From positions 558 through 26,863 of the forward strand of contig DDIP01000288.1 in the NCBI GenBank assembly GCA_002338605.1: a DNA stretch of 26,306 nt, in the 5' to 3' direction. Below the pieces are notes generated by a model, which made no database searches, had not been told where the DNA came from, and saw only the letters and a list, made by a program, of their open reading frames with translations. The position numbers and the translations under genes were made by a program. Positions 16,072 to 25,085 of this stretch are shown here, piece by piece. Origin of the DNA: Proteobacteria bacterium UBA1847. GTDB lineage: Bacteria; Pseudomonadota; Gammaproteobacteria; Steroidobacterales; Woeseiaceae. Within the stretch, counting starts at the first letter, position 1. Every line of letters begins with the position of its first letter.

Positions 16072-17073
16072 TTACATCACGAGCTCATGCTCGGGACGCA
16101 GAGAGGCTGGTGGCCAGTTGTCCAGATGCATGCCCAGACCCAGACCGTGCCCTTCAAGCACTTCCTTAATTTCGGTAAGCGACTTCTTGCCCAGGTTTGG
16201 CGTACGCAGCAGTTCAACCTCGGTGCGTTGTACCAGGTCACCGATGTACATGATGTTTTCCGCCTTGAGGCAATTCGCCGAGCGAACCGTAAGCTCAAGT
16301 TCGTCAACAGGGCGCAGCAGGATCGGATCAACCTGGCTCTCGGCTTGCGTCGCCATGCCATCTTCCTGGCCTTGGAGGTCAACAAATACCGAAAGCTGAT
16401 CTTTCAGAATGCTACCGGCACGGCGAATCGCTTCTTCAGGATCAATCGTGCCGTTGGTCTCAATTTCGATCAACAGCTTGTCGAGATCGGTACGCTGCTC
16501 CACGCGTGCGGACTCAACGCTGTAAGTAACGCGAACGACCGGGCTGAACGACGCATCGAGTTGCAGTCGGCCTATGGGGCCACCCTGCTCTTCGAATGAG
16601 GGACGCTGGGTCGCCGGACGGTAACCGCGACCGCGCTCGACCTTCAGGATCATGTTCAACTCGCCGGCCTTGGTCAGGTTTGCGATAACCAGGTCGGGAT
16701 TCATGATTTCAACGTCATGATCGAGCTGGATGTCACCAGCCGTTACCGGGCCAGGGCCTTTCTTCGAAACACGCAGTTCGGCCGTGTCACGGGAATTCAT
16801 CGTGACGGCAACCTGCTTCAGGCTCAGCAAGATGTCGACGACATCTTCCTGCACGCCTTCGATGCTCGTGTATTCGTGAAGCACGCCCTCGATCTCCGCT
16901 TCGGTGATCGCGGCTCCCGGCATAGAGGACAGCAGGATGCGACGCAGCGCATTACCCAGTGTATGTCCAAACCCACGCTCGAAAGGCTCGATGGTGACTT
17001 TCGCTTGCAGGTCGCTTTCCGGCGTTACCTTGACAACGCGCGGCTTCAAAAATTCGTGTACAGATTCTTGCAT
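16072..17073 (-). CDS. rpoA: DNA-directed RNA polymerase alpha subunit
   Basis: A 333-residue protein. The N-terminal domain (about 1-235) carries the dimer and beta/beta' contact motif [21 protein letters not shown] flexible linker (about 236-250) leads to the C-terminal domain, which contains [12 protein letters not shown]264 is the counterpart of E. coli R265, which contacts UP elements and activators. Length is close to E. coli (329). The ATG at 17073 has the strongest ribosome-binding site of the alpha block, AGGAGGG with a 9-nt spacer, matching its need for high output. It follows rpsD after 18 bp. Confidence 0.99.
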   Translation of the reverse strand: MQESVHEFLKPRVVKVTPESDLQAKVTIEPFERGFGHTLGNALRRILLSSMPGAAITEAEIEGVLHEYTSIEGVQEDVVDILLSLKQVAVTMNSRDTAELRVSKKGPGPVTAGDIQLDHDVEIMNPDLVIANLTKAGELNMILKVERGRGYRPATQRPSFEEQGGPIGRLQLDASFSPVVRVTYSVESARVEQRTDLDKLLIEIETNGTIDPEEAIRRAGSILKDQLSVFVDLQGQEDGMATQAESQVDPILLRPVDELELTVRSANCLKAENIMYIGDLVQRTEVELLRTPNLGKKSLTEIKEVLEGHGLGLGMHLDNWPPASLRPEHELVM

Positions 17074-17091
17074 GGGTAAAAACCCTCCTGA

Positions 17092-17712
17092 CTACTTCGA
17101 GTACAGCTCGACGACTAGGTTTTCGTTGATATCCGGGAGAATATCTTCCCGGTCCGGCAACGACGTCAAAACACCCGCCATCTTCTTGGTGTCGACATTG
17201 ACCCACTCGGGCAAGCCAACTTGTCCTGCGATTTCCAACGCGCTCTGGATCCGCAGCTGTTTCTTCGCTTTTTCGCGAACCGTAACGGAATCACCCGCCT
17301 TAAGCTGGGCCGACGGAATGTTTACGATCTTGCCGTTGACTTCAATGCTCTTGTGACTGACAAGCTGGCGTGCTTCCGCACGCGTCGACGCAAAGCCCAT
17401 TCGATAAACAACGTTATCGAGACGACCTTCGAGCAGGCGCAGCAGGTTCTCGCCGGTTGAGCCCTTCAACTGGGCCGAACGCTTGTAGTAATTGCGGAAC
17501 TGTCGCTCCAGCACGCCGTACATACGGCGCAATTTCTGCTTCTCGCGAAGCTGCAGTCCGTATTCCGAAAGGCGTGGACGACGTTGTGCCGCACCGCCTG
17601 GAGGAACATCAAGCTTGCACTTCGACTCGAGCGGCCTTACGCCACTCTTGAGAAACAGGTCCGTACCTTCACGGCGGGACAGTTTACATTTTGGTCCTAA
17701 ATATCTTGCCAT
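17092..17712 (-). CDS. rpsD: 30S ribosomal protein S4
   Basis: A 206-residue primary 16S rRNA-binding protein, equal in length to E. coli S4. It begins [19 protein letters not shown] and contains the S4 RNA-binding domain ([20 protein letters not shown], about 100-119, followed by [10 protein letters not shown]). It lacks the four-cysteine zinc site of some S4 forms. In E. coli S4 represses its operon by binding the rpsM leader; that leader has no room here (28 bp between rpmJ and rpsM). AGAGG precedes the ATG. Confidence 0.98.
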   Translation of the reverse strand: MARYLGPKCKLSRREGTDLFLKSGVRPLESKCKLDVPPGGAAQRRPRLSEYGLQLREKQKLRRMYGVLERQFRNYYKRSAQLKGSTGENLLRLLEGRLDNVVYRMGFASTRAEARQLVSHKSIEVNGKIVNIPSAQLKAGDSVTVREKAKKQLRIQSALEIAGQVGLPEWVNVDTKKMAGVLTSLPDREDILPDINENLVVELYSK

Positions 17713-17722
17713 TGTTCAGCCT

Positions 17723-18103
17723 CTACACGCGACGCTTTTTCGGCGGGCGACAGCCGTTATGAGGAATCGGTGTGACATCCTCAATATTTTGAATACGAAA
17801 TCCGAGAGCATTCAATGCACGTACTGCAGACTCACGGCCGGGACCGGGCCCACGAACACGCACATCAACATTCTTCACGCCAAACTCGAGAGCCGCACGG
17901 CCCGCTTTGTCCGACGCAACCTGCGCTGCGAACGGGGTGGATTTACGAGAACCACGGAAACCACATCCACCGGCTGTTGCCCAAGAAAGCGCATTGCCCT
18001 GGCGATCGGTAATCGTGATGATCGTGTTGTTGAAGGAAGCATGAATGTGCGCTATTGCGTCAACAACGTGCTTTTTAACCTTCTTCTTTTTTACTTCTGC
18101 CAT
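17723..18103 (-). CDS. rpsK: 30S ribosomal protein S11
   Basis: A 126-residue protein. The lysine-rich start ([13 protein letters not shown]) is followed by [20 protein letters not shown] and the typical C-terminus [12 protein letters not shown]11 sits on the small-subunit platform next to the Shine-Dalgarno helix. The 30-bp gap to rpsM contains a REP-like hairpin (18114-18134). Upstream of the ATG there is only GAGAA, a modest site. Confidence 0.98.
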   Translation of the reverse strand: MAEVKKKKVKKHVVDAIAHIHASFNNTIITITDRQGNALSWATAGGCGFRGSRKSTPFAAQVASDKAGRAALEFGVKNVDVRVRGPGPGRESAVRALNALGFRIQNIEDVTPIPHNGCRPPKKRRV

Positions 18104-18113
18104 AGTTATTCTC

Positions 18114-18134
18114 GCGGCCCAGGGCCACTCCTAC
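18114..18134 (-). repeat. REP-like GTAG-headed hairpin between rpsM and rpsK
   Basis: On the minus strand GTAGGA is followed by the stem GUGGCC-CUG-GGCCGC: six pairs, one of them U-G. It begins at the last base of the rpsM stop codon and fills most of the gap to rpsK. It matches the element at 20035-20056 at nearly every position and differs by a compensating change (A-U there, G-C here at the fourth pair). A GTAG head followed by a palindrome is the form of many gammaproteobacterial REP elements. There is no T-run, so it is not a standard terminator. Confidence 0.55.
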
Positions 18135-18490
18135 TATCGTTTAATCGGACGACGCGGGCCCTTGCGGGTACGCGCGTTGGTGCGAGTGCGTTGGCCGCGC
18201 AGCGGCAGACCGCGTCTGTGTCGGATTCCGCGGTATGACCCGAGATCCATCAAACGCTTGATATTCATTGACGTTTCACGGCGCAAATCACCTTCGACCG
18301 TGAAAATTGCGACTGCCGTACGTAACTTCGCCACTTCCGGTTCAGCAAGGTCCTTGACCTTGGTTTGCGGTGCAACGCCGGCCGCTTCGCAAATCTGCCT
18401 CGCGCGCGTGTTCCCGATACCGTAAATCGACGTCAGAGCAATCACGACGTGCTTCGCTAACGGAATATTTATGCCTGCTATACGTGCCAC
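18134..18490 (-). CDS. rpsM: 30S ribosomal protein S13
   Basis: A 118-residue protein that begins [20 protein letters not shown], contains the helix-hairpin-helix-like [12 protein letters not shown], and ends in the basic tail [21 protein letters not shown]13 is in the head of the 30S subunit and contacts P-site tRNA and the 50S bridge. The start codon is GTG (18490), with AGGATAGG 4 nt upstream. Only 28 bp separate it from rpmJ; in E. coli this junction holds the S4-binding pseudoknot leader of the alpha operon. Confidence 0.98.
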   Translation of the reverse strand: MARIAGINIPLAKHVVIALTSIYGIGNTRARQICEAAGVAPQTKVKDLAEPEVAKLRTAVAIFTVEGDLRRETSMNIKRLMDLGSYRGIRHRRGLPLRGQRTRTNARTRKGPRRPIKR

Positions 18491-18518
18491 TTAACCTATC
18501 CTTATCTATAGACCGGGA

Positions 18519-18635
18519 TTAACCCTGGCGCTGCTTGTGCCGTGCGTCAGAACTGCATATGACTCGTACGACACCGTTGCGGCGAACGATCTTGCAATTT
18601 CTGCAGATCTTTTTAATTGATGCTCTTACTTTCAT
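18519..18635 (-). CDS. rpmJ: 50S ribosomal protein L36
   Basis: A 38-codon gene, [20 protein letters not shown] then [10 protein letters not shown] and a basic end. The zinc ligands C11, C14, C27 and H33 are all present, so this is the zinc-binding L36 form. ATG at 18635 has GGAG 8 nt upstream. It lies 27 bp after secY, whose stop codon is inside a hairpin (18651-18669). The secY-rpmJ-rpsM order is the usual gammaproteobacterial one. Confidence 0.97.
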   Translation of the reverse strand: MKVRASIKKICRNCKIVRRNGVVRVICSSDARHKQRQG

Positions 18636-18650
18636 GAGCTTTTCTCCAAA

Positions 18651-18669
18651 ACGCTGACAGAATCAGCGT
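18651..18669 (-). promoter_or_regulatory. Hairpin enclosing the secY stop codon
   Basis: A perfect 7-bp inverted repeat, ACGCTGA-TTCTG-TCAGCGT on the minus strand, followed by TTTTGGAG. The TGA of the first arm is the secY stop codon, and the GGAG just after the second arm is the rpmJ ribosome-binding site. It might slow or attenuate transcription or protect the mRNA end. It could also be chance. Confidence 0.4.
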
Positions 18670-20024
18670 GCTTGTCCACCCTTGCCATAATTGCGCAGGT
18701 TAGCTTTCTGCATCATGCCGTCGTACTGGTGACTCATGGCATGTGCCTGCAACTGCGACATAAAGTCCATCGTGACCACGACCAGGATCAGCAGCGACGT
18801 GCCACCGAAACTGAACGGCATACTCGGGTAGAACATGCGAACGATCTCGGGAAGAAGGCAAACACCGGCGATATAAATCGCTCCCCAGAAGGTCAATCGG
18901 GTCAGAACTCTGTCAATGTATTCTGCGGTGTGCGCCCCCGGCCGAATACCCGGCAGGAACGCACCACCCTTCTTCAACTGATCAGCTGTCTCTTTCGAGT
19001 TGTACTGAAGCGCTGTGTAGAAGAAGCAGAAGAAAATAATCAACGCACCGTACATCAGTACGTACACAGGCTGTCCCGGTCCAAGGTTGGCGCCAATCGT
19101 CTGCAAAGCGCGTTGTACGGCCGTCGGGTTGGCCGCCTGGCCGAAAAACTGTGCAATCGTTGCCGGGAACATCAGGATACTCGAGGCAAAGATCGGCGGA
19201 ATGACACCGGACATGTTGATCTTGAACGGCAGGTGCGTGCTTTGCGCCTGCATCATTTTGCGGCCCTGCTGCCGCCGTGCGTAGTTTACGGTGATACGGC
19301 GCTGTGCGCGCTCCATGTAGACGACAAATATGATGGCAGCAATACCGCCGATCAGCATCAGAATTGCCGTAACCGATGACATCTCCCCGCTGCGGACCAG
19401 CTCAGCTGTGCCGGCAATTGCGCCCGGCAATCCCGCCACGATGCTGGCGAGGATGATCATTGAAATACCGTTACCGATGCCGCGTTCGGTTATTTGTTCA
19501 CCGAGCCACATCAGGAAGACTGTTCCCGTTACCAGAGTAATACAGGCGGTGATCATGAAGGACGGACCCGGATTGATCACGAAGCCCGGCTGGCTCTGCA
19601 GGAATGATGCTGCAGCTATCGACTGAAAACTTGCCAGGGCAACAGTGCCGTAGCGCGTGTACTTGACGATCTGGCGTCGGCCCTGCTCGCCTTCTTTACG
19701 AAGCTGCTCGAGGCTCGGCACGATGCGGCTCGCCATCTGCATGATGATCGACGACGAAATGTACGGAATGATACCGAGCGCAAAAATTCCGAAGCGTGAC
19801 AGCGCGCCACCCGAAAACAGGTTGAAAGTCGCCAGCATGCCGCCGGCCTGCGAGTCGAAGTATTCTTTCAACGCAACAGGGTCCACGCCAGGTACCGGGA
19901 TATAGGTACCCACGCGATAGACGATCAGCGCGCCGATGAGAAACATGAAGCGAACTTTCAGTTCGCCCAGTTTGCTCGCCTGCTTCGCGATATCTGCCGG
20001 ACTTTGTTGGGGCTTCTTTGCCAT
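18663..20024 (-). CDS. secY: Preprotein translocase subunit SecY
   Basis: A 453-residue integral membrane protein with ten predicted transmembrane helices (E. coli SecY: 443, ten helices). It starts MAKKPQQSPADIAKQASKLG, then has LKVRFMFLIGALIVYRVGTY and IPVPGV at the plug region. The conserved cytoplasmic loop stretches FLPGIRPG and LTRLTFWGAIY are present. SecY is the central pore of the SecYEG channel for export and membrane insertion. It follows rplO after 28 bp, and a REP-like hairpin occupies that gap. GGAAG lies directly before the ATG, an unusually short spacing. Confidence 0.98.
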   Translation of the reverse strand: MAKKPQQSPADIAKQASKLGELKVRFMFLIGALIVYRVGTYIPVPGVDPVALKEYFDSQAGGMLATFNLFSGGALSRFGIFALGIIPYISSSIIMQMASRIVPSLEQLRKEGEQGRRQIVKYTRYGTVALASFQSIAAASFLQSQPGFVINPGPSFMITACITLVTGTVFLMWLGEQITERGIGNGISMIILASIVAGLPGAIAGTAELVRSGEMSSVTAILMLIGGIAAIIFVVYMERAQRRITVNYARRQQGRKMMQAQSTHLPFKINMSGVIPPIFASSILMFPATIAQFFGQAANPTAVQRALQTIGANLGPGQPVYVLMYGALIIFFCFFYTALQYNSKETADQLKKGGAFLPGIRPGAHTAEYIDRVLTRLTFWGAIYIAGVCLLPEIVRMFYPSMPFSFGGTSLLILVVVTMDFMSQLQAHAMSHQYDGMMQKANLRNYGKGGQAR

Positions 20025-20034
20025 ACTTCCATTT

Positions 20035-20056
20035 GCGACCCGAGGGTCGCTCCTAT
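20035..20056 (-). repeat. REP-like ATAG-headed hairpin between rplO and secY
   Basis: On the minus strand ATAGGA leads into GCGACC-CUCG-GGUCGC, a perfect 6-bp stem with a tetraloop. The head TAG is itself the rplO stop codon. The element is closely similar to the one at 18114-18134 and shares its position directly after a stop codon and before the next ribosome-binding site. The A-U/G-C swap between the two copies keeps the stem paired, which suggests that the structure matters or that both descend from one mobile repeat. Confidence 0.55.
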
Positions 20057-20487
20057 ACCTCTATGCTGCCGCCAGCTTTTTCGATCTCGGCGCGGGCACC
20101 CTTGGTGACCGCCAGACCTTTGAGCTTGACCGCTTTCTTGATTTCGCCGGACTTGATGACTTTGACTTTGGTCACAAACGCCGGAACCAGGTTGGCCGCT
20201 TTCAAGACGTCCATGTCGATCACATCGGCGGTCGGAATCTCGAGTTCGTGCAAACGCAATTCTGCAGTCAATCGAGCCATTCGCGAACGGAAGCCGACTT
20301 TCGGCAATCGACGCTGCAAGGGCATCTGGCCGCCTTCGAAGCCAACCTTGTGGAAACCACCCGACCGCGATTTCTGGCCTTTCTGCCCGCTACCGCTGGT
20401 CTTTCCCTGGCCCGCGGAATGTCCGCGACCCACGCGCTTGCCTACTTTCTTCGCACCTTTTCCAGGCGACAGTTCGTTCAGACGCAT
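20053..20487 (-). CDS. rplO: 50S ribosomal protein L15
   Basis: A 144-residue protein, the same length as E. coli L15. The start [20 protein letters not shown] and the glycine-rich, basic arm ([20 protein letters not shown]) are typical of L15, which threads into 23S rRNA late in assembly. The ATG follows the rpmD stop by 1 bp, and AGAGGAAG inside the end of rpmD serves as ribosome-binding site. The stop codon is part of the REP-like hairpin. Confidence 0.98.
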   Translation of the reverse strand: MRLNELSPGKGAKKVGKRVGRGHSAGQGKTSGSGQKGQKSRSGGFHKVGFEGGQMPLQRRLPKVGFRSRMARLTAELRLHELEIPTADVIDMDVLKAANLVPAFVTKVKVIKSGEIKKAVKLKGLAVTKGARAEIEKAGGSIEV

Positions 20488-20488
20488 G

Positions 20489-20677
20489 TCAGACTTCCTC
20501 TACCGAAACCATGTACGAAATTTGATTAATCATGCCGCGGTTCTCCGGCGTATCAGCAACCGTTACCGTCTGGCGGATTTTTCTCAATCCCAGGCCCGCC
20601 ACGCTGTCGCGGTGGCTTTTCAGGCGCCCGAACTTGCTCTTCAGCAGCGTGACCTTTAATTCTTTGGACTTCGCCAT
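20489..20677 (-). CDS. rpmD: 50S ribosomal protein L30
   Basis: A 62-residue protein. The L30 signature is complete: [20 protein letters not shown], then [10 protein letters not shown] and a C-terminal strand YMVSVEEV. E. coli L30 has 59 residues. It is a peripheral large-subunit protein that is dispensable in some bacteria. The 46-bp gap to rpsE contains two copies of AGAGAC, the nearer one 6 nt before the ATG. Confidence 0.97.
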   Translation of the reverse strand: MAKSKELKVTLLKSKFGRLKSHRDSVAGLGLRKIRQTVTVADTPENRGMINQISYMVSVEEV

Positions 20678-20723
20678 GATCTTGTCTCTAATGTCTCTTA
20701 TTCACTTATCTTCGCGTTGAATA

Positions 20724-21230
20724 TCAGGCGAGGATTTCCTTAACTTTCTTGCCGCGCTTCGCCGCAATGAATTGCGGAGAATGGATCTCTGCCAGACACT
20801 TGATCGTTGCGCGAACTACGTTGATTGGATTGCGTGAGCCGTAGCTCTTGGCGAGAACGTTTCGAACACCAGCCGCCTCCAATACAGCGCGCATCGCGCC
20901 ACCGGCGATAACACCGGTACCTTCAGAAGCCGGTTGTACATAAACCAGTGTCGCACCGTGGCGGCCCTTCTTGGCGTATTGCAACGTGCCGTCGTTCAAA
21001 TTGACGTTGATCATGTCTTTTCGCGCGGCTTGCATCGATTTCTGAATCGCAATCGGCACTTCACGCGCCTTGCCGTATCCGAAGCCAACCTTACCGGCGC
21101 CGTCACCAACAACAGTCAGTGCCGTGAAACCGAATTGGCGGCCACCTTTTACTACCTTGGCGACACGGTTGACGGTGACCAGTTTTTCAACAAAGTCATC
21201 GTTCGATTGGTTCTGATCGTTTCTTGCCAT
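20724..21230 (-). CDS. rpsE: 30S ribosomal protein S5
   Basis: A 168-residue protein with the N-terminal double-stranded RNA-binding domain ([20 protein letters not shown]) and the C-terminal S5 fold ([20 protein letters not shown], then [11 protein letters not shown]). S5 acts in translational accuracy and mRNA unwinding; the loop around residues 20-30 (KVVKGGRQ) is where spectinomycin-resistance changes occur in E. coli. Length matches E. coli (167). The ATG is preceded by AAGAGAC rather than a GGAG core, and the gene lies 13 bp after rplR. Confidence 0.98.
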   Translation of the reverse strand: MARNDQNQSNDDFVEKLVTVNRVAKVVKGGRQFGFTALTVVGDGAGKVGFGYGKAREVPIAIQKSMQAARKDMINVNLNDGTLQYAKKGRHGATLVYVQPASEGTGVIAGGAMRAVLEAAGVRNVLAKSYGSRNPINVVRATIKCLAEIHSPQFIAAKRGKKVKEILA

Positions 21231-21243
21231 TTTATAGTCTCTT

Positions 21244-21603
21244 TTAAAACTTCAGTCCGGCTTCACGAGCCGCATCTGCCAACGCTTTTACGCGACCGTG
21301 GTAACGAAAGCCGGATCGGTCGAATGCAACGGTATCGACGCCGGCTGCCTTCGCTTTCTCTGCAATTCGTGCACCGACAATTGCTGCCGCCTTGATGTTG
21401 CCGCCATTCTTGATGCCTTTGCGAACCTCGGCTTCGAGCGTCGATGCTGAAGCCAGAATGCTCAGGCCGTCCGCCGCGATCACCTGCGCATAAATATGCC
21501 TCGGCGTGCGGTGAATACTCAGGCGAGTCGCCTCGAGTTCACGAATCTTGGCGCGGCCCCTTCGGGCACGGCGCAACCGGTTGTCTTTCTTGTTCAGTTT
21601 CAT
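21244..21603 (-). CDS. rplR: 50S ribosomal protein L18
   Basis: A 119-residue protein (E. coli 117) that binds 5S rRNA with L5. The basic N-terminus ([20 protein letters not shown]) is followed by the L18 strand-helix core [20 protein letters not shown] and the C-terminal [24 protein letters not shown] stands 8 nt before the ATG, and the gap to rplF is 13 bp. Confidence 0.98.
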   Translation of the reverse strand: MKLNKKDNRLRRARRGRAKIRELEATRLSIHRTPRHIYAQVIAADGLSILASASTLEAEVRKGIKNGGNIKAAAIVGARIAEKAKAAGVDTVAFDRSGFRYHGRVKALADAAREAGLKF

Positions 21604-21616
21604 GGTGTAACCCTAA

Positions 21617-22150
21617 TTATTTCTTCTTCGCTTCTTTCAAAACGACACGCTCGTTGGCGTATCGCACGCCCTTGCCCTTGTACGGCTCGGGTGGACGAAA
21701 GCGACGAATCTCTGCGGCAACCTGGCCCACTGACTGCTTGTCGGTTCCCTTGATTACGATTTCGGTCTGCGAAGGCGTTTCGATGTCGATTCCCTCCGGT
21801 GCCGCGTATACGACCGGGTGCGAGAAGCCGAGCTGCAGGTTCAGGTTCTTGCCCTGTGCCTGTGCGCGATAACCAACGCCAACCAGTTCCAGTTTTTTCT
21901 CAAATCCTTCCGAAACGCCTTGCGCCATATTAGCCATCAGCGAACGCATCGTGCCTGTCACCGCCATGGCGAATCGCGATCCGGAGCGCGGTGCAACGGA
22001 AAGCACACCCTCTTCCTGGCTGAGTTCAACCTCGGAGTTGAGCTCCATCGACAGCTGTCCCTTGCTACCTTTGAACGTAACAACGTTTCCGTCTTGTTTG
22101 AACTCAACGCCTTTCGGCAGCGTTACCGGTTCTTTTGCAATTCTTGACAT
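21617..22150 (-). CDS. rplF: 50S ribosomal protein L6
   Basis: A 177-residue protein equal in size to E. coli L6, made of two related alpha/beta domains. N-terminal [17 protein letters not shown] and C-terminal [20 protein letters not shown] are family hallmarks. L6 lies near the factor-binding site of the large subunit. It is separated from rpsH by 31 bp, and AGAGAC is 9 nt before its ATG. Confidence 0.98.
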   Translation of the reverse strand: MSRIAKEPVTLPKGVEFKQDGNVVTFKGSKGQLSMELNSEVELSQEEGVLSVAPRSGSRFAMAVTGTMRSLMANMAQGVSEGFEKKLELVGVGYRAQAQGKNLNLQLGFSHPVVYAAPEGIDIETPSQTEIVIKGTDKQSVGQVAAEIRRFRPPEPYKGKGVRYANERVVLKEAKKK

Positions 22151-22181
22151 AGTCTAAGTCTCTTTTCCGTAGGCTAAAGCG

Positions 22182-22577
22182 TTATGAAACGACGCAAATA
22201 ACCTCACCGCCTATACCTTTCGCACGCGCCTGTCGATCGCTCATTACACCGGCAGACGTCGAAACGATTGCCACGCCCAGGCCACCCAGCACCTTCGGCA
22301 ATTCGTCCTTGCCGCGGTAGATACGCAGCCCTGGTTTGCTCGAGCGTTGAATCTTCTCGATTACAGGTGCGCCTTCAAAGTACTTGAGCTCTATCGTGAG
22401 CTCAGCCTTTGCGCCATCATTCGTCGTTGTGAAACCGACGATGTAGCCCTCATCCTGCAATACGCTGGCAACAGCCTCTTTTGCTTTCGATGCGGGCATC
22501 GTGACGCTGGTTTTGCGTGCACCCTGGCCGTTACGAATACGGGTCAGCATGTCTGCGATTGGGTCGGTCATACTCAT
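22182..22577 (-). CDS. rpsH: 30S ribosomal protein S8
   Basis: A 131-residue primary 16S rRNA-binding protein (E. coli 130). The start [20 protein letters not shown] and the C-terminal [20 protein letters not shown] followed by GGEVICVV are complete. In E. coli S8 represses the spc operon by binding the mRNA around rplE; I could not identify such a site by eye here. GGAGAC stands 5 nt upstream of the ATG. Confidence 0.98.
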   Translation of the reverse strand: MSMTDPIADMLTRIRNGQGARKTSVTMPASKAKEAVASVLQDEGYIVGFTTTNDGAKAELTIELKYFEGAPVIEKIQRSSKPGLRIYRGKDELPKVLGGLGVAIVSTSAGVMSDRQARAKGIGGEVICVVS

Positions 22578-22590
22578 GATTTGTCTCCGC

Positions 22591-22896
22591 CTACCAGCTG
22601 GCTTTGGTCAGGCCGGGAATTGCGCCATTCATGGCGGCTTCACGCAGCTTGTTACGGCCGAGGCCGAATTTTCGATAAACACCGTGCGGGCGCCCCGTGA
22701 TCGAACAACGATTTCGCTGTCGAATCGGGCTGCCGTCGCGTGGCAACTTGTTCAGCTTCGCCTGTGCAACAGCACGCTCGTCATCCGAGCTATTGATATT
22801 GCGCACGATCGCTTTCAGTGCCTTGCGTTTTTCGCTTTGCCGCGCGACCAGTTTGGCCCGCTTGGCTTCACGCATGATCATCGATGTCTTTGCCAT
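22591..22896 (-). CDS. rpsN: 30S ribosomal protein S14
   Basis: A 101-residue protein, the long form without zinc-binding cysteine pairs, with the same length as E. coli S14. It starts [19 protein letters not shown] and ends with [21 protein letters not shown] chose the ATG at 22896, 10 bp after the rplE stop, preceded by AGAGAAGA. The frame stays open back to 23010, but that part is unrelated sequence inside rplE. Confidence 0.98.
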   Translation of the reverse strand: MAKTSMIMREAKRAKLVARQSEKRKALKAIVRNINSSDDERAVAQAKLNKLPRDGSPIRQRNRCSITGRPHGVYRKFGLGRNKLREAAMNGAIPGLTKASW

Positions 22897-22906
22897 TGGG
22901 TCTTCT

Positions 22907-23446
22907 CTATTTCTTGAAGGGGAAGTTAAACGCTTCGAGAAGCGCCTTGCCTTCCGCCGGGTTTCGCGCTGTCGTGGTAATGATGATGTCCATCCCACGC
23001 AGTGCATCAATTTCGTCGTAGTTGATTTCCGGGAAAATAATCTGTTCCCGTACGCCCATACTGTAATTGCCCTGCTTGTCGAACGATTTCGGGTTCAAAC
23101 CGCGGAAATCGCGAATTCGCGGAATTGCGATATTGACGAGGCGATCCAGGAACTCGTACATACGTTCGCGGCGCAACGTGACCTTGCAGCCAATGGGCAT
23201 GCCGTCACGAATCTTGAAACCAGCGACTGATTTCCGCGCGAGCGTAGTTACCGGCTGCTGACCTGCAATCTTCTGCATGTCTTCACGAGCCTTGTCCATG
23301 ATCTTCTTGTCAGCAACCGCCTCACCAACGCCCATGTTGAGCGTGATCTTGGTGATCTTCGGCACTTCCATCGGATTCTTCAAACCGAGCTTTTGCTGTA
23401 ACTGCCCAGCAATCTCGCTTTGATACTGTTCGTATAATCTAGCCAT
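22907..23446 (-). CDS. rplE: 50S ribosomal protein L5
   Basis: A 179-residue protein, exactly the E. coli length. It contains the L5 stretches [19 protein letters not shown] and [21 protein letters not shown]5 binds 5S rRNA and forms a bridge to the 30S head. The gap to rplX is only 9 bp, and the ribosome-binding element AGAGACGG follows directly on the rplX stop. Confidence 0.98.
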   Translation of the reverse strand: MARLYEQYQSEIAGQLQQKLGLKNPMEVPKITKITLNMGVGEAVADKKIMDKAREDMQKIAGQQPVTTLARKSVAGFKIRDGMPIGCKVTLRRERMYEFLDRLVNIAIPRIRDFRGLNPKSFDKQGNYSMGVREQIIFPEINYDEIDALRGMDIIITTTARNPAEGKALLEAFNFPFKK

Positions 23447-23455
23447 TACCGTCTC

Positions 23456-23767
23456 TTAAATGTCGACTACGTCGCCGCTCTGGAAAACACGCACTTTCTT
23501 GCCGTTCTCAACGCGGAAACCAACTCGTTCGCCCTTTTTCGTTTTCGGGTTGAACACGAGTACGTTCGAAATATCCAGCGGCATGCGGTGATCTTTAATG
23601 CCGCCCTGTTCGCCAATGTTCGGATTCGGCTTGACATGTTTCTTGGCGAGGTTAATACCCTCAACTTCAACACGGCCGTCCGCGAATACCTGCACGACAA
23701 CGCCACGACGGCCCTTGTCTTTGCCGGTTCTTACGATGACTTCGTCGCCTTTTCTGATCTTATTCAT
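23456..23767 (-). CDS. rplX: 50S ribosomal protein L24
   Basis: A 103-residue protein (E. coli 104) with the KOW motif near the start ([19 protein letters not shown], then [18 protein letters not shown]). L24 begins 50S assembly and sits at the tunnel exit. The 27-bp gap to rplN offers only GGAT as a weak ribosome-binding site. Confidence 0.98.
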   Translation of the reverse strand: MNKIRKGDEVIVRTGKDKGRRGVVVQVFADGRVEVEGINLAKKHVKPNPNIGEQGGIKDHRMPLDISNVLVFNPKTKKGERVGFRVENGKKVRVFQSGDVVDI

Positions 23768-23794
23768 AACTTAAATCCGTTCAGACCCGGGTCC

Positions 23795-24163
23795 TTACAG
23801 AACCTCTGGGGCCAGCGAAATAATTTTCATGAACTTACTGGTACGCAACTCGCGCGTAACCGGTCCAAAAATACGTGTACCAATTGGCTCAAGACGCGCA
23901 TTCAGCAAAACAGCTGCGTTGCCGTCGAAGCGAATCAACGAACCGTCGGCACGTCGCACGCCCTTGCGTGTACGGACGACGACCGCGTTGTACACCTCGC
24001 CTTTCTTGACCTTGCCACGAGGAATCGCGTCTTTGACGCTTACCTTGATGACATCGCCTACACCGGCATACCGGCGCTTTGATCCGCCGAGTACCTTGAT
24101 GCACTGCACACGGCGGGCACCTGAGTTGTCTGCCGCGTCCAGGACTGTCTGCATCTGAATCAT
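23795..24163 (-). CDS. rplN: 50S ribosomal protein L14
   Basis: A 122-residue protein that starts [20 protein letters not shown], the L14 signature, and ends [19 protein letters not shown]14 lies at the subunit interface and is where the silencing factor RsfS binds. In E. coli rplN opens the spc operon behind its own promoter; here it is 19 bp after rpsQ, so it is probably transcribed with the S10 genes. AGGA lies 7 nt before the ATG. Confidence 0.98.
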   Translation of the reverse strand: MIQMQTVLDAADNSGARRVQCIKVLGGSKRRYAGVGDVIKVSVKDAIPRGKVKKGEVYNAVVVRTRKGVRRADGSLIRFDGNAAVLLNARLEPIGTRIFGPVTRELRTSKFMKIISLAPEVL

Positions 24164-24182
24164 GACTGCATCCTAAGTGTTG

Positions 24183-24449
24183 TTACTTGTCTGCCGCGCG
24201 TTCAATGACGTCGACGACTGACCAAGACTTGTTCTTCGAAATCGGACGACACTCCGAGATCGCAACGCGATCGCCCGGCTTGCACTGGTTCGTAGCGTCG
24301 TGTGCCATGACTTTCGATGTACGGCGAATGTACTTGCCGTAAACCGGGTGCTTAATCAGGCGCTCGATCGCAACGGATACAGTTTTGTCCATCTTGTCGC
24401 TTACGACACGACCGACAATTGTGCGTTGTGCTTTGGTTTCTTCACTCAT
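24183..24449 (-). CDS. rpsQ: 30S ribosomal protein S17
   Basis: An 88-residue OB-fold 16S rRNA-binding protein (E. coli 84). [20 protein letters not shown] and the conserved [17 protein letters not shown] segment are intact. The start ATG overlaps the rpmC stop (ATGA), so the two are translationally coupled. Confidence 0.98.
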   Translation of the reverse strand: MSEETKAQRTIVGRVVSDKMDKTVSVAIERLIKHPVYGKYIRRTSKVMAHDATNQCKPGDRVAISECRPISKNKSWSVVDVIERAADK

Positions 24450-24652
24450 TTCGCTTCACCCGCCGCACGAGAAAGTTCATTGAGAACCGTCTTAACGCGC
24501 GCGATATCTTTTTTAACGCGGCTGTGTTGATGCACCTGTGTCAGCTCACCGGTTGCCTGCTGCATACGCAGGTTGAACTGCTCGCGACGCAACGCAACGA
24601 GCTCGTCGTTGAGTTCATCCACTGACTTAGCGCGGAGATCTGCTGCTTTCAT
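24446..24652 (-). CDS. rpmC: 50S ribosomal protein L29
   Basis: A 68-residue helical hairpin protein (E. coli 63) with [19 protein letters not shown] and [20 protein letters not shown], the L29 core. It is part of the signal-recognition-particle and trigger-factor docking site at the tunnel exit. A GTG immediately precedes the ATG; the ATG at 24652 is the better start, because it shares one base with the rplP stop (TGATG). Confidence 0.97.
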   Translation of the reverse strand: MKAADLRAKSVDELNDELVALRREQFNLRMQQATGELTQVHQHSRVKKDIARVKTVLNELSRAAGEAK

Positions 24653-25065
24653 CACATCACCTGCCGTCTGACAAATGTGGTACCAAACGGCAGCTTCGCA
24701 GCAGCCAGGCGGAACGCTTCGCGAGCGATCTCTTCAGTAACACCTTCCATTTCATAGAGGACACGGCCGGGCTGAATCTGGCAAACCCAATATTCAACGT
24801 TACCCTTGCCCTTACCCTGGCGTACCTCAAGCGGCTTTTTGGAGATCGGCTTATCCGGGAATACCCGAATCCAGATCTTTCCGCCACGCTTGATGTGACG
24901 CGTCATTGCTCGACGAGCTGCCTCAATCTGACGTGCCGTCAGACGACCGCGGTCGGTCGCTTTAAGACCAAACTCACCGAACGAAACATTGCTTCCGCGC
25001 AGCGCCAGGCCGCGGTTGCGCCCCTTGAACTGCTTGCGAAATTTTGTGCGTTTTGGCTGTAGCAT
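24652..25065 (-). CDS. rplP: 50S ribosomal protein L16
   Basis: A 137-residue protein (E. coli 136). The start [20 protein letters not shown] and the loop containing [16 protein letters not shown] are typical; the arginine in QPGRVL corresponds to the residue hydroxylated in E. coli L16. L16 organises the A-site side of the large subunit. The gap to rpsC is 20 bp. The ribosome-binding site is weak (GGTAGA). Confidence 0.98.
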   Translation of the reverse strand: MLQPKRTKFRKQFKGRNRGLALRGSNVSFGEFGLKATDRGRLTARQIEAARRAMTRHIKRGGKIWIRVFPDKPISKKPLEVRQGKGKGNVEYWVCQIQPGRVLYEMEGVTEEIAREAFRLAAAKLPFGTTFVRRQVM

Positions 25066-25085
25066 CTTGTTCTACCAATCTTTGT

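Noticed and set aside
18672..19379. 235-codon plus-strand frame antisense to secY
   Set aside because: secY is full length and conserved; the opposite frame is basic and low in hydrophobic pattern.
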